From Streptomyces diastatochromogenes (GTDB taxonomy: Bacteria > Actinomycetota > Actinomycetes > Streptomycetales > Streptomycetaceae): DNA of 64,000 nt. Positions 56,686 to 64,000 of the stretch are shown here, piece by piece. The stretch lies in assembly GCA_026913215.1 (NCBI GenBank), contig JAPTYK010000001.1, positions 7,192,001 to 7,256,000 of the forward strand. The letters are read 5' to 3'. Made by a program: the position numbers and the translations under genes. The notes under the pieces are model-generated. The model was not told the DNA's origin. It did no database searches and was given only the letters and a program-made list of their open reading frames with translations. Every line of letters begins with the position of its first letter. Positions within the stretch are counted from its first letter, which is position 1.

Positions 56686-56836
56686 GCACGGATCAACGAA
56701 CGATCACGCCATAAGAAACGACGTCTAAATGGGTTGAGCCCAGGGGCGCGGTGCCGGGAGGATCGGGGGACACCGATGAGTTCTGCCCGGCGTCGCGGTC
56801 TGTCCGTGTGACCCGCCCCGAGCGGAGGGCACTCAC

Positions 56837-58328
56837 ATGACGGAAGGCACCATGCTCGCATCCCCCGCGGAGCCGGCGCTCCCACCCGCCCGTGTCACCG
56901 CAGTACTCCGGATCCTCGTGCTGTCGACCTTCGTCGTCCTCCTCAACGAGACGATCATGGTCAACGCGATCCGCGCGCTCATGCGCGAGTTCGAGGTCAC
57001 CGCGGCAGCCGCGGGATGGCTGTCCACGTCCTTCATGCTCACCATGGCCGTCGTCATCCCGGTGACGGGATGGTTCCTCCAGCGGGTCACGACCCGGACC
57101 GCCTTCGGCATCGCCATGGCGCTGTTCCTCGCGGGCACGTCCCTGGCCGCGGCCGCGCCCGCCTTCCCCGTGCTGCTCGCCGCCCGCGTCGTCCAGGCCG
57201 GCGGCACCGCCGTCATGATGCCGCTGCTCATGACGACGCTGATGACCCTCGTGCCCCGCACGACCGGGGCCGGGTCATGGGGAACATCACCCTCGTCATC
57301 TCCGTCGCACCCGCGCTCGGCCCCGCGGCCTCCGGCGTGCTGCTGCAACTGGGGACCTGGCGCCTGCTGTTCCTGGCCGTGCTGCCCATCGCCGGAGCCA
57401 TGGCCCTCCTGGGACGGCGCCGGCTGGTCAACATCGGCGAGCCGCAGGCCGGACCCATCGACTGGCCGTCCGTACCCCTGGCGGCGGTGGGCTTCGGCGC
57501 CCTCGTCTACGGCCTGAGCGGGCTCGGCGCCGAGAACACGGCCCAGGCCCCCGTGCCCCCGGCGGTCACGACCCTGGTCGGCGCCGTCCTGGTGGGCCTG
57601 TTCGCATGGCGGCAGCTGGCGCTGCAGCGCTCCTCCACACCCCTGCTCGACCTGCGCACCCTGACGTACCGGCACTTCTCCGTGGCGCTCGGCCTGATGT
57701 GCCTGTCCTTCATGGCCCTCATGGGCGGGTTCATCCTGCTGCCGATCTACCTCCAGGAGGTGGTCGGCCTGAGCTCGCTGCGGACCGGGCTGCTCCTCAT
57801 CCCCGGCGGCCTGACCATGGGCCTGCTCGGACCGCAGGTCGGCAAGTTGTACGACCGGCTCGGCGCCCCCCGCCTCGTCGTCCCCGGAGCCGTGCTCACC
57901 GCGGCCTGCCTCGCCCTGTTCGCCTTCCTGGGCGAACAGACCTCGCCGTGGCTGGTGCTCGTCCTCCACGTGGCCCTGAGCGTCGGCATGGCGTTCATGT
58001 TCACCCCCGTCTTCACGTCCGGCCTGTCGGTGCTGCCGCCGCACCTCTACCCGCACGGCTCCGCGATCCTGGGCTCGCTCCAGCAGGTCGCGGCCGCCGC
58101 CGGCACCGCCCTGGTCATCAGCGTCATGTCGGGACACGCCGCCACGGCGGCCGCCGGCGGCGCCGACACCACCGGCGCCCTGGCGACGGGCATCCGGTGG
58201 GGTTCGGCGTCGGCGCCGTGATCAGCGTACTGGCCGTACTGATCGCCCTGCTGGTCCGCACCCGCCCGCTCCCAGCAGCCCGCCGAGCCCAAGGCCCAGG
58301 ACGAGGCGGCACCGAGCCCGTCGGCGTG
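56837..58328 (+). CDS. MFS transporter of DHA2 (14-TM drug/H+ antiporter) type (frameshifted)
   Basis: About 495 aa with 14 hydrophobic segments. LNETIMVNAIRALMREF, GWLSTSFMLTMAVVIPVTGWFLQR, PALGPAASGVLLQLGTWRLLFLA and PIYLQEVVGLSSLRTGLLLIPGG are DHA2/EmrB-type blocks; the antiporter motif C segment GPAASG is present. Frame changes lie near 57270, 58200 and 58270, after which it ends QDEAAPSPSA. ATG 56837 has GGAGGG upstream. Probably an exporter of hydrophobic compounds; no regulator adjacent. Confidence 0.85.
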
Positions 58329-58337
58329 ACCAGGCAG

Positions 58338-58391
58338 GCCGTCACGCTCCCCGGTCGTCACGCTCCCGGTCGTCACGCTCCCCGGTCGTCA
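58338..58391. repeat. About 16-bp tandem repeat after the MFS stop
   Basis: Three near-identical copies of GGTCGTCACGCTCCC begin 10 bases after the MFS stop (58326-58328) and run to about 58391. Confidence 0.7.
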
Positions 58392-58412
58392 GGAGACGGC
58401 CGGGAGCGAGGC

Positions 58413-58802
58413 TCACGCGTCCGGCACGGGCGTGGCGTGGTGGTAGTACATCCGCCACCCGGTCTCCTCGTCCAGCTTCCGCCAGATCGAGCTCCTCCGG
58501 GCCCGCCTGCCGTCGAGCACGGTCTCGAACGTCAGGTGCACGATCCCCGGCGCCAGCACGGCGCCGGTCATCCCGGTGGCGACGTACCGCGGGCCGTCGT
58601 CGGCCGCGCCCTGCATGACCGGCATCGCCGCGAGCATCGACCGGCGGTCCCACCTCCGGCCCGAGGCGCCCACCTCCACGAACTCCGGATCGAGCAGCCG
58701 GTCCGTCGACTCCCTGGACGACCGCACGGCCGGACTCAACAACAGCAGCTCCCGCTCGATGACCTCGGCCACGCTGCTTTCCCTGTCCCTGTCCGTCTCC
58801 AT
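58413..58802 (-). CDS. NTF2-like/DUF4440-type small protein
   Basis: 129 aa and intact. VAEVIERELLLLSPAVRSSRESTDRLLDPEFVEVGASG followed by MYYHHATPVPDA at the end fits the DUF4440/SnoaL-like cone fold, usually a small-molecule pocket or nucleic-acid-damage-related ribonuclease-like protein. ATG 58802 is preferred; the open frame extends further upstream without a good ribosome site. Convergent with the MFS gene. Function unknown. Confidence 0.8.
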   Translation of the reverse strand: METDRDRESSVAEVIERELLLLSPAVRSSRESTDRLLDPEFVEVGASGRRWDRRSMLAAMPVMQGAADDGPRYVATGMTGAVLAPGIVHLTFETVLDGRRARRSSIWRKLDEETGWRMYYHHATPVPDA

Positions 58803-58958
58803 GGGAGCATCCTGCCCCAGCTGACCTGGCCGTTCGCAAGCGAATTGACGGGGCGCCCCCTCCCCGGGCGCGGCGGTGACCTTCCGGTGCGCGTCCGGTC
58901 GGTACGTTCCCCGTACGCCCTCGAAGCGGATCGAAACGGATCGGAGCGCCGGAGCGAC

Positions 58959-59461
58959 ATGAGCACGCGGAACGAGCACCACAGCGACACCCCCGACCCC
59001 GAGCAGCGGCCCCGGCTCGTGGAACTCCAACCCGAGACCACCGCCGTCGTACGCGGCGCCGTGCCCCTCGGCGACCTGCGCACGTTCTTCGACGAGGCCT
59101 TCGGGGCGCTCGGACGGGTGCTGCAGAGGCAGCAGGTCCCGCCGAGGAGCGCCGCGTTCGGGCTGTCCCACGGGGTACCGGGGAGACGCTCGACCTGGAG
59201 GTCGGATTCGTCACGGACCGGGAGGTCAGCCCCGAGGACGGAGTCGTCGCCGGCGCGCTCCCCGGCGGGAGGGTCGCCCGCGTGACGCACCACGGCGGCT
59301 TCGACGGACTCGGGGAGTCCTGGGAGCGGCTCGGAGACTGGATCCGTGCACAGGGCCTCCGGGCCGGCGAGGACCGCTGGGAGGTGTACGTGACCCGCCC
59401 GACACCGGACATGGACCCCCGGGACCTGCGGACCGAACTCAACTGGCCGATCGCCGACTGA
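58959..59461 (+). CDS. GyrI-like/effector-binding domain protein (one frameshift)
   Basis: About 168 aa. RLVELQPETTAVVRGAVPLGDLRTFFDEAFGALGRVLQ and LEVGFVTDREVSPEDGVVAGALPGGRVARVTHHGGFDGLGESWERLGDWI match the GyrI-like SHS2 fold found in AraC effector domains; no DNA-binding domain is attached. The frame change lies near 59180. ATG 58959 follows GGAG. It probably binds a small molecule. Confidence 0.82.
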
Positions 59462-59481
59462 GGGCACCGCACGATCCACCC

Positions 59482-59640
59482 CGGCCGCACCCCTTCCTGT
59501 ACGGCCGCACCCTTTCCTGTACGGCCGCGCCCCTTCCGTACAGTCGCGCCCCTCGCGTACGGCCGTGCACTTCTCGTACGGCCGTGCACTTCTCGTGCGG
59601 CCGTGCACTTCTCGTGCGGCCGTACACCTCCCGTACGGCG
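59482..59640. repeat. 19-20-bp minisatellite between convergent genes (8 copies)
   Basis: Units such as CGGCCGCACCCCTTCCTGTA, CGGCCGTGCACTTCTCGTA and CGGCCGTACACCTCCCGTA follow each other across the entire space between the GyrI-like stop and the PspAB stop. Copies 5-7 are nearly identical, the outer ones more diverged. Most units carry CGTACGGCCG, itself nearly palindromic, so the array could form many alternative hairpins. Confidence 0.9.
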
Positions 59641-59641
59641 T

Positions 59642-60295
59642 TCAAGCCTCCGGGAGCCGCCCCGCCCCGCCGAGCCCCGGCGCGCCCCAGACCGGGAACC
59701 ACCGCTCCATGTCCGGCTCCATCGCGAGGTCACCGGCCAGCAGCCCCCTGACCTGGAGCTCCAGGGCGTTGTCGCGGCTCTCGGCGCGATCGGCGCGCGG
59801 CGCGAAGGGGTAGAACGTGCCGCGCTTGTAGAGGTACACGAGCGCGAGGTCGCGTGCCCGGTGTCCGTCGGCCTCCGGATCGTCGGCCGGTGGGCGGAAG
59901 GCGGTCAGGGAGCAGAGCAGGTTGGGGCCGAAGCCGGCCTCTTCGAGGAGGGCGTTGACCGCGTGCAGGTCGTTGACCAGTGTGATCAGGTCCTCGGCGG
60001 GACGGCGTACGGTGAGCCAGGTGTAGCCGTACGCGTCCGGGGCGTACGTCACGGGGGGCGCCCCCGGTCCGGCGGTCGCCTCGACGTCGAGGAGGTCCCG
60101 TACGTCTTCCTTCAGGCGTGCGAAGGCGCTGCCCTCCACCGCGGCGAAGCAGACCGAGCCCGCGCCGGCCGGGACGAAGCCCGTGCCCGCCTGGAGGGTG
60201 AGGGCCGCGGCCGGCAGCCCGAAGAGACGGTCCAGATCGGGCCGGACCGGCCGGCTGCGCCCGAGGATGCTGTCGAGCAGTCCCACCGCCGTCAC
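59642..60295 (-). CDS. pspAB: PspA-associated protein PspAB
   Basis: 217 aa and intact. MTAVGLLDSILGRSRPVRPDLDRLFGLPAAALTLQ, then YGYTWLTVRRP, DLITLVNDLHAVNALLEEAGFG and YLYKRGTFYPFAP match the actinobacterial PspAB family, associated with the phage-shock/envelope-stress protein PspA. The GTG start overlaps the htpX stop (GTGA), as expected for the conserved htpX-pspAB pair. No PspA gene is in the window. Confidence 0.88.
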   Translation of the reverse strand: MTAVGLLDSILGRSRPVRPDLDRLFGLPAAALTLQAGTGFVPAGAGSVCFAAVEGSAFARLKEDVRDLLDVEATAGPGAPPVTYAPDAYGYTWLTVRRPAEDLITLVNDLHAVNALLEEAGFGPNLLCSLTAFRPPADDPEADGHRARDLALVYLYKRGTFYPFAPRADRAESRDNALELQVRGLLAGDLAMEPDMERWFPVWGAPGLGGAGRLPEA

Positions 60296-61208
60296 GCCCC
60301 GCCGAGCTGCGCCGAGATCCGCGCGAGCTGTTCGAGCCGCTGTTCCAGGGAGGGTGGGTGGAGAGCAGCCGGCTCAGGCTCTCCTGCGAGGAGAAGGCGG
60401 GCGCGAACCAGAAGGCGTTGTACGGCTCCGCCTTGCGCAGGTCCTTCGTCGGGATCCGGGCCATCTCGCCGCTCACCTTGGTGAGCGCGGAGGCGAGCGC
60501 CGACGGCCGGCCCGTGAGGAGCGCGGCGGCGCGGTCGGCGGCCAGCTCGCGGTAGCGGGACAGGACGCGGGTCAGCAGGAAACTGACGACGTACACGGCC
60601 GCGCTGACCACCGGGACGAGGATCACGGCGAGGCCCATGGTGCTGTCCCGGCTGCGGCCGAGACCGCTGTAGAGCGCGACCCGCGTCATCATCCCCGCGA
60701 GGACGCCGAGGAAGGACGCGATGGTCATGACCGCGACGTCCCGGTGCGCCACGTGCGACATCTCGTGCGCGAGGACCCCCTCAAGCTCCTCCGGCTCCAG
60801 GCGCCGCAGCAGACCGGTCGTGACGCAGACCAGCGCGGTCTTCTCGCCGCGGCCGGTGGCGAAGGCGTTCGGCACGTCGCTCTCGGCGATCGCCACCTTC
60901 GGCTTCGGCATGTCGGCCAGCGCGCAGATCCGGTCCACGGTGCCGTGCAGCTCGGGGGCCTGCTCGCGGGTCACCTCGCGTGCTCCCATGCCCAGCGCGG
61001 CGATCCGGTCGCTGAACCAGAACTGCCCGACGAACAGGGCGCCCGTGATCAGCAGGATGACCGGCCAGGATCCGCGCAGCAGGACCAGCAGGACGCCGAC
61101 GAAGACCACGTACAGCAGGCCGATCAGGAACATCGTCGTCGCCATGCGCGTCGCGAGCCCCCGGTCGGGGGTGTAGCGCGAGCGGGACGAGGACCGGGTT
61201 CTGGGCAT
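60292..61208 (-). CDS. htpX: HtpX-like membrane zinc metalloprotease (M48; one frameshift)
   Basis: About 305 aa. Two N-terminal membrane helices (TMFLIGLLYVVFVGVLLVLL, VILLITGALFVGQFWF), zinc site HEMSHVAHRD near residue 150, further helices, and the third ligand Glu in RYRELAADRAA. Frame change near 60355; it ends LARISAQLGGA. ATG 61208. Degrades misfolded membrane proteins; together with PspAB suggests an envelope-stress operon. Confidence 0.92.
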
Positions 61209-61334
61209 CCGCGCACCCTCTTCCACCAGCGGGCGGAACCGGCCGAACCCCGGGCGGGACAAGCCTTCCGCCCCCTCCTGCCAGTGTGCTCCCCGCGCGC
61301 CGGAACGGACGGGAGGAGCCGGTCGGACCGTGGG

Positions 61335-61881
61335 TTACCCGGCGGCGAGCCGGGCCTTCTTGACCTTGTTGCCGCAGGTGTTCATCGAGCACCAGCGGCG
61401 GTTCCCGCCGCGGCTGGTGTCGAGGAACAGGCCGGCGCAGCCGGGGCCCTCGCACGCCTTGATCCGGTCGCGGCGGGGGCCTCCGAGGACCTGTACGGCG
61501 TCGGCGGCGAGCACGCCGAGCGCGTCCGGCACCGGTTCCCGTGCGCCGAGGCGCCAGACCGCGAGGCCGTTCCCGTCGAGTGCGGGGCGGGCCGTCCGGC
61601 GGTCGCGGTCCTGTTCAGGACCGCCGTGTCGTCAGGTCGGGCCGCCGGCCGGCGGCGACGGCCAGTCCGGCGCGGTAGACCGCCTCGCGCAGGCCGAGCG
61701 CGGTCCGGAGGTCGGCGGGCGAGACGTCGGGGACGTCGAGCCCGGCGGCGTGCAGCCAGAGCTTCAGCCGGTCGGGGCCGGAGAGCCGCTCCCGGGGCCG
61801 TGCCGCCCGGTCGCTGAGCGTGGCGGTGAAGCGGAACGCCAGTACCTCGTTGTCCAGCCGGAACAGTCGACGGGCCTCCAT
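61335..61881 (-). CDS. CGNR zinc-finger (ABATE-domain) stress regulator (frameshifted)
   Basis: About 182 aa. The N-terminal ABATE domain begins RLDNEVLAFRFTATL, and the C-terminal CGNR zinc finger has CEGPGCAGLFLDTSRGG, RRWCSMNTCGNKVKK with four Cys ligands. Frame changes lie near 61620 and in 61480-61560, both in the linker. ATG 61881. These proteins are putative transcription regulators widespread in actinobacteria. Divergent from the dehydrogenase at 62002, which it may control. Confidence 0.88.
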
Positions 61882-62001
61882 GGTCACCGCCCTCCGTACC
61901 GTCGTGGATCGTCGTACGAACCAGCTTAGCCGGTTCGACACGGGCGTCGCTCCGCGCCACAATGGAACCGTCTCGGACGGTTCACAGCAGGAGGTCGTGT
62001 G

Positions 62002-62865
62002 ATGGGTGAGGTCGCGGTCGTCGGTCTGGGCGGGATGGGGCGGGCGATCGCGCGCAACCTGGTGCGGGCGGGGCACGAGACGGTGGTGTGGAACCGCTCG
62101 GCCGGGCCCGCGGAGGAGCTCGTGGAGGCCGGTGCGCGGCGCGCCGAATCCGTCGCGGAGGCCCTCCAGTGCCCGGTGGTGTTCTCGGTCCTGTCCGACG
62201 ACGCGTCCGTCGCGGAGGTCTTCCTCGACTCCGGTGTCCTCGGCGAGGCCCGGCGCGGGGCGGTCCACGTCAACGCGGCCACGGTGAGCGTCGGACTGGC
62301 CCGCCGCGCCGCGGAGGAGCACGCCGCGCACGGGATCGGCTACGTCGCCGCCCCGGTGTTCGGCCGGGTCGCCGTCGCGGAGGCGGGTGCGCTGAACGTC
62401 CTCGCCGCGGGAGAGCCCGGACTCGTCGACCGGGTCCAGCCGTTCTTCGACGCGATCGGGTCCCGCACCTGGCGCCTGGGCGAGCTGCCCGAGCAGGCCA
62501 ACACCGCCAAGATCCTGGGCAACTACCTGATCGCCTGCGCGATCCAGTCGCTCGGGGAGGCGATCAGCGTCGCCGAAGCGGCCGGCGCCGACCCGGCTCG
62601 GTTCGTCGAGCTGCTGTCCTCGACGCTCTTCCCCGGGCCCGTCTACTCCGGATACGGGGCGATGATCGCGCGGCGGAGCTACCAGCCGGCCGGGTTCACC
62701 GCGGCACTCGGGCGCAAGGACCTCCACCTCGCCCTCGACGCGGCGGCCGGCCAGGCGGTCCCCCTCCCGTTCGGCGAACTGCTCAGGGACGTGTTCGACC
62801 AGGCGATCGCCGACGGCCGCGCGGCGGACGACTGGGCGGTGATCGCCGAACAGCAGCCGCGATGA
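62002..62865 (+). CDS. NAD(P)-dependent beta-hydroxyacid dehydrogenase / imine-reductase-like
   Basis: 287 aa and intact. Rossmann GLGGMGRAIARNLVRAGHETVVWNRS, HVNAATVSVGLA substrate segment, then GNYLIACAIQSLGEAISVAEAAGADP helical domain. The catalytic Lys of hydroxyacid dehydrogenases appears as K in NTAKILGNYL. Imine reductases and glyoxylate/succinic-semialdehyde reductases share this pattern, so the substrate is open. ATG 62002 (GTG 61999 also possible) follows GGAGG. Confidence 0.87.
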   Translation: MGEVAVVGLGGMGRAIARNLVRAGHETVVWNRSAGPAEELVEAGARRAESVAEALQCPVVFSVLSDDASVAEVFLDSGVLGEARRGAVHVNAATVSVGLARRAAEEHAAHGIGYVAAPVFGRVAVAEAGALNVLAAGEPGLVDRVQPFFDAIGSRTWRLGELPEQANTAKILGNYLIACAIQSLGEAISVAEAAGADPARFVELLSSTLFPGPVYSGYGAMIARRSYQPAGFTAALGRKDLHLALDAAAGQAVPLPFGELLRDVFDQAIADGRAADDWAVIAEQQPR

Positions 62866-62898
62866 ACCCCGCGTCCCCGGCCGTCACACCCGCCGGGG

Positions 62899-62955
62899 AC
62901 GAGACCGGGCCGAGGCGAGACCGGGCCGGGGCGAGACCGGGCCGGGGCCGAGGCT
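62899..62955. repeat. 16-bp tandem repeat after the dehydrogenase stop
   Basis: GGCGAGACCGGGCCGG is repeated about 3.5 times beginning 33 bases after the stop codon and ending just before the convergent small gene. Confidence 0.8.
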
Positions 62956-62965
62956 GGTACGGGCG

Positions 62966-63187
62966 TCACGAATGGTCCCCGTGGTGCGGGGACCCGGTGT
63001 CGGGCGTCGTGGTCGTCGTCGAGGACGGGTCCGGACCGGGGCCGATCGGTCCCACGGCCGCCCCCAGCGCGTACGACCCCACGAAGACCAGGCCCAGCAG
63101 CAGGAGGAATCCCGCCAGGACGACCGGAGGCGAGCGGAACCGCCCGGCCGTTCCGGCGGGGGACGAGGGGTCGCGCGGCTTGTCCAT
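62966..63187 (-). CDS. Small single-pass membrane protein (73 aa)
   Basis: Residues about 22-46 are hydrophobic (VVLAGFLLLLGLVFVGSYALGAAVG). The N-terminal side is cytoplasmic and charged; the C-terminal tail is Pro/Thr/His-rich (SSTTTTTPDTGSPHHGDHS) and probably extracytoplasmic. No recognised family. ATG 63187. Confidence 0.65.
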   Translation of the reverse strand: MDKPRDPSSPAGTAGRFRSPPVVLAGFLLLLGLVFVGSYALGAAVGPIGPGPDPSSTTTTTPDTGSPHHGDHS

Positions 63188-63301
63188 GGATCGCCTCTCC
63201 AGAGCGGGTCGTACGGCACCGGAGGGATCGGGCCGTGTCTCCGCAGGAGTCGGACGGCCGCGCGGTTCGGTTCCCGGCCGCTCCCACCAGTCGCGCGGGC
63301 C

Positions 63302-64000
63302 TCAGGCGGGTGCGACGGCCGAGCCCTGACGGTTCCGCAGGACGCGCCGGGCGACGGACGAGACGTGCTGCTCGTCCGGCCCGTCGAGGATCCGTGCCGT
63401 CCGCCCCGTACGGAACAGCGCCGGCAGGGGCGTGTCCGGGCCGAGCCCGGCCGCGCCGAAGACCTGGACGGCCCGGTCCGCGACGTCCTGGAGCGTGCGG
63501 GCCGCCGCCGTCTTCGCGAGGCCGACCTCCACGTGGGCGTCGCGTCCGTCCGCGACCAGCGCCATCGCCTCGTACACGAGCGGCCGTGTCGTCCTCAGGG
63601 CCAACAGGGATTCGAAGACGTGCTGTTGGACGAGCTGACGGTCCGCGAGCCGTCCCCGGCGCCCGCGCGCGCCGTGGCGCGGTCGCAGAGCAGCTCGAAG
63701 GCCCGCTGGGCCTGACCGAGCCAGCGCAAGGCCCGCAGGGTGCGGCCGAGTTGGAGGCGTTCGCCCGCGACGGCCAGGGCCTGTCCGGGCTCGCCGACGA
63801 GATGGTCCCCGTCGACCTCGACCCCGTCGAACTCGATCTCGTACTGCCCGGTCGCACCGAGGACCGGCAGCTCGCGCACCACCCGGAAGCCGGGTGAGCC
63901 GGTCGGCACGAGGAGGAGGGACAGGCCCGTGCGGTCCCCCGCCGCTCCGCTCGTGCGGGCGAGCACCGTCACGAGGTCCGCGTCGCCCGCGTACGACACG
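63302..64000 (-). CDS. Acyl-CoA dehydrogenase, C-terminal part (partial at window edge; one frameshift)
   Basis: Runs off the window end, so only about the last 230 residues are visible. YAGDADLVTVLARTSGAAGDRTGLSLLLVP belongs to the middle beta domain; GERLQLGRTLRALRWLGQAQRAFELLCDRA and YEAMALVADGRDAHVEVGLAKTAAARTLQDVADRAVQVFGAAGLG to the C-terminal helical domain that contacts FAD. Frame change near 63655. Fatty-acyl or branched-acyl substrate unknown. Confidence 0.87.
   Translation of the reverse strand, partial: RVVRGRRGPRDGARPHERSGGGPHGPVPPPRADRLTRLPGGARAAGPRCDRAVRDRVRRGRGRRGPSRRRARTGPGRRGRTPPTRPHPAGLALARSGPAGLRAALRPRHGARGRRGRLADRQLVQQHVFESLLALRTTRPLVYEAMALVADGRDAHVEVGLAKTAAARTLQDVADRAVQVFGAAGLGPDTPLPALFRTGRTARILDGPDEQHVSSVARRVLRNRQGSAVAPA

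Larger units (their letters stand above)
55223..56725 (-). mobile_element. IS5-type insertion sequence with passenger gene (1503 bp)
   Basis: Perfect 18-bp inverted repeats GACGTCGTTTCTTATGGC (55223-55240) and its complement (56708-56725) are flanked by TAA direct repeats (55220-55222 and 56726-56728). Three-base TNA duplications are usual for the IS427/IS1031-type IS5 subgroups. Inside are a two-part DDE transposase (about 820 bases) and, between it and the left repeat, an unrelated membrane-anchored protein gene in the same direction. IS elements of this type are normally 0.8-1 kb; the extra length is the passenger. Confidence 0.9.

Noticed and set aside
54116..58328. A composite transposon or genomic island bounded by the IS element
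   Set aside because: Only one IS copy, with its own target duplication, is present; no second copy, integrase or tRNA is visible.

Overview
The window is very GC-rich, coding-dense actinobacterial DNA. Codon use, GTG/TTG starts, GTGA/ATGA gene overlaps and several typical families (PspAB-HtpX, CGNR regulator, 3-alpha/20-beta-HSD) point to a Streptomyces chromosome. I see no tRNA, rRNA or CRISPR array. Many otherwise well-conserved genes are broken by one-base frame changes in G/C runs. I treat these as probable sequence errors and give each such gene as one span.

About 1-23.4 kb is a steroid-catabolic island. It holds 3-ketosteroid dehydrogenase (KstD), both parts of 3-ketosteroid 9-alpha-hydroxylase (KshA, KshB), the secosteroid A-ring pathway (two HsaA copies, HsaB, HsaC, HsaD), the dienoate pathway (HsaE, HsaF, HsaG), several SDRs including a 3-alpha/20-beta-hydroxysteroid dehydrogenase homologue, a MaoC hydratase, an IclR regulator, a Baeyer-Villiger monooxygenase, an HSL-type esterase and a CoA ligase. 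20-beta-HSD, BVMO and esterase together suggest C21 (pregnane) steroids or D-ring cleavage. A conserved operator-like motif lies ahead of three of its transcription units.

About 23.4-38 kb is accessory metabolism: threonylcarbamoyl-AMP synthase, carbonic anhydrase, quinone oxidoreductase with a divergent GlxA-type regulator, an ABM/membrane protein, an EF-hand protein, an AsnC regulator with a kinase/aminotransferase fusion, an acetoacetate-decarboxylase-like/GMC oxidoreductase operon, two MFS transporters and a PPOX flavoprotein.

About 38-49.2 kb is a candidate small-molecule biosynthetic cluster with no PKS or NRPS. A chain of six overlapping minus-strand genes encodes an unrecognised protein, a threonine-synthase-like PLP enzyme, two transketolase halves with an acetolactate-synthase-like TPP enzyme between them, and a Gfo/Idh/MocA oxidoreductase. 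An enolase-superfamily enzyme lies just upstream. An O-carbamoyltransferase and an APH-type kinase run the other way.

About 49.2-54.1 kb is a GlpD/TetR/AGPS-like/diacylglycerol-kinase module that suggests ether-glycerolipid chemistry. At 55.2-56.7 kb is an IS5-type element with 18-bp inverted repeats, a TAA target duplication and a passenger gene. The rest holds an MFS exporter, small ligand-binding-fold proteins, PspAB-HtpX, a CGNR regulator, an NAD(P)-binding dehydrogenase and a partial acyl-CoA dehydrogenase.

A feature seen across the window is short tandem duplications (13-29 bp units) starting at or just after stop codons. One of them (18960-19077) forms a chain of coupled 10-codon mini-genes.
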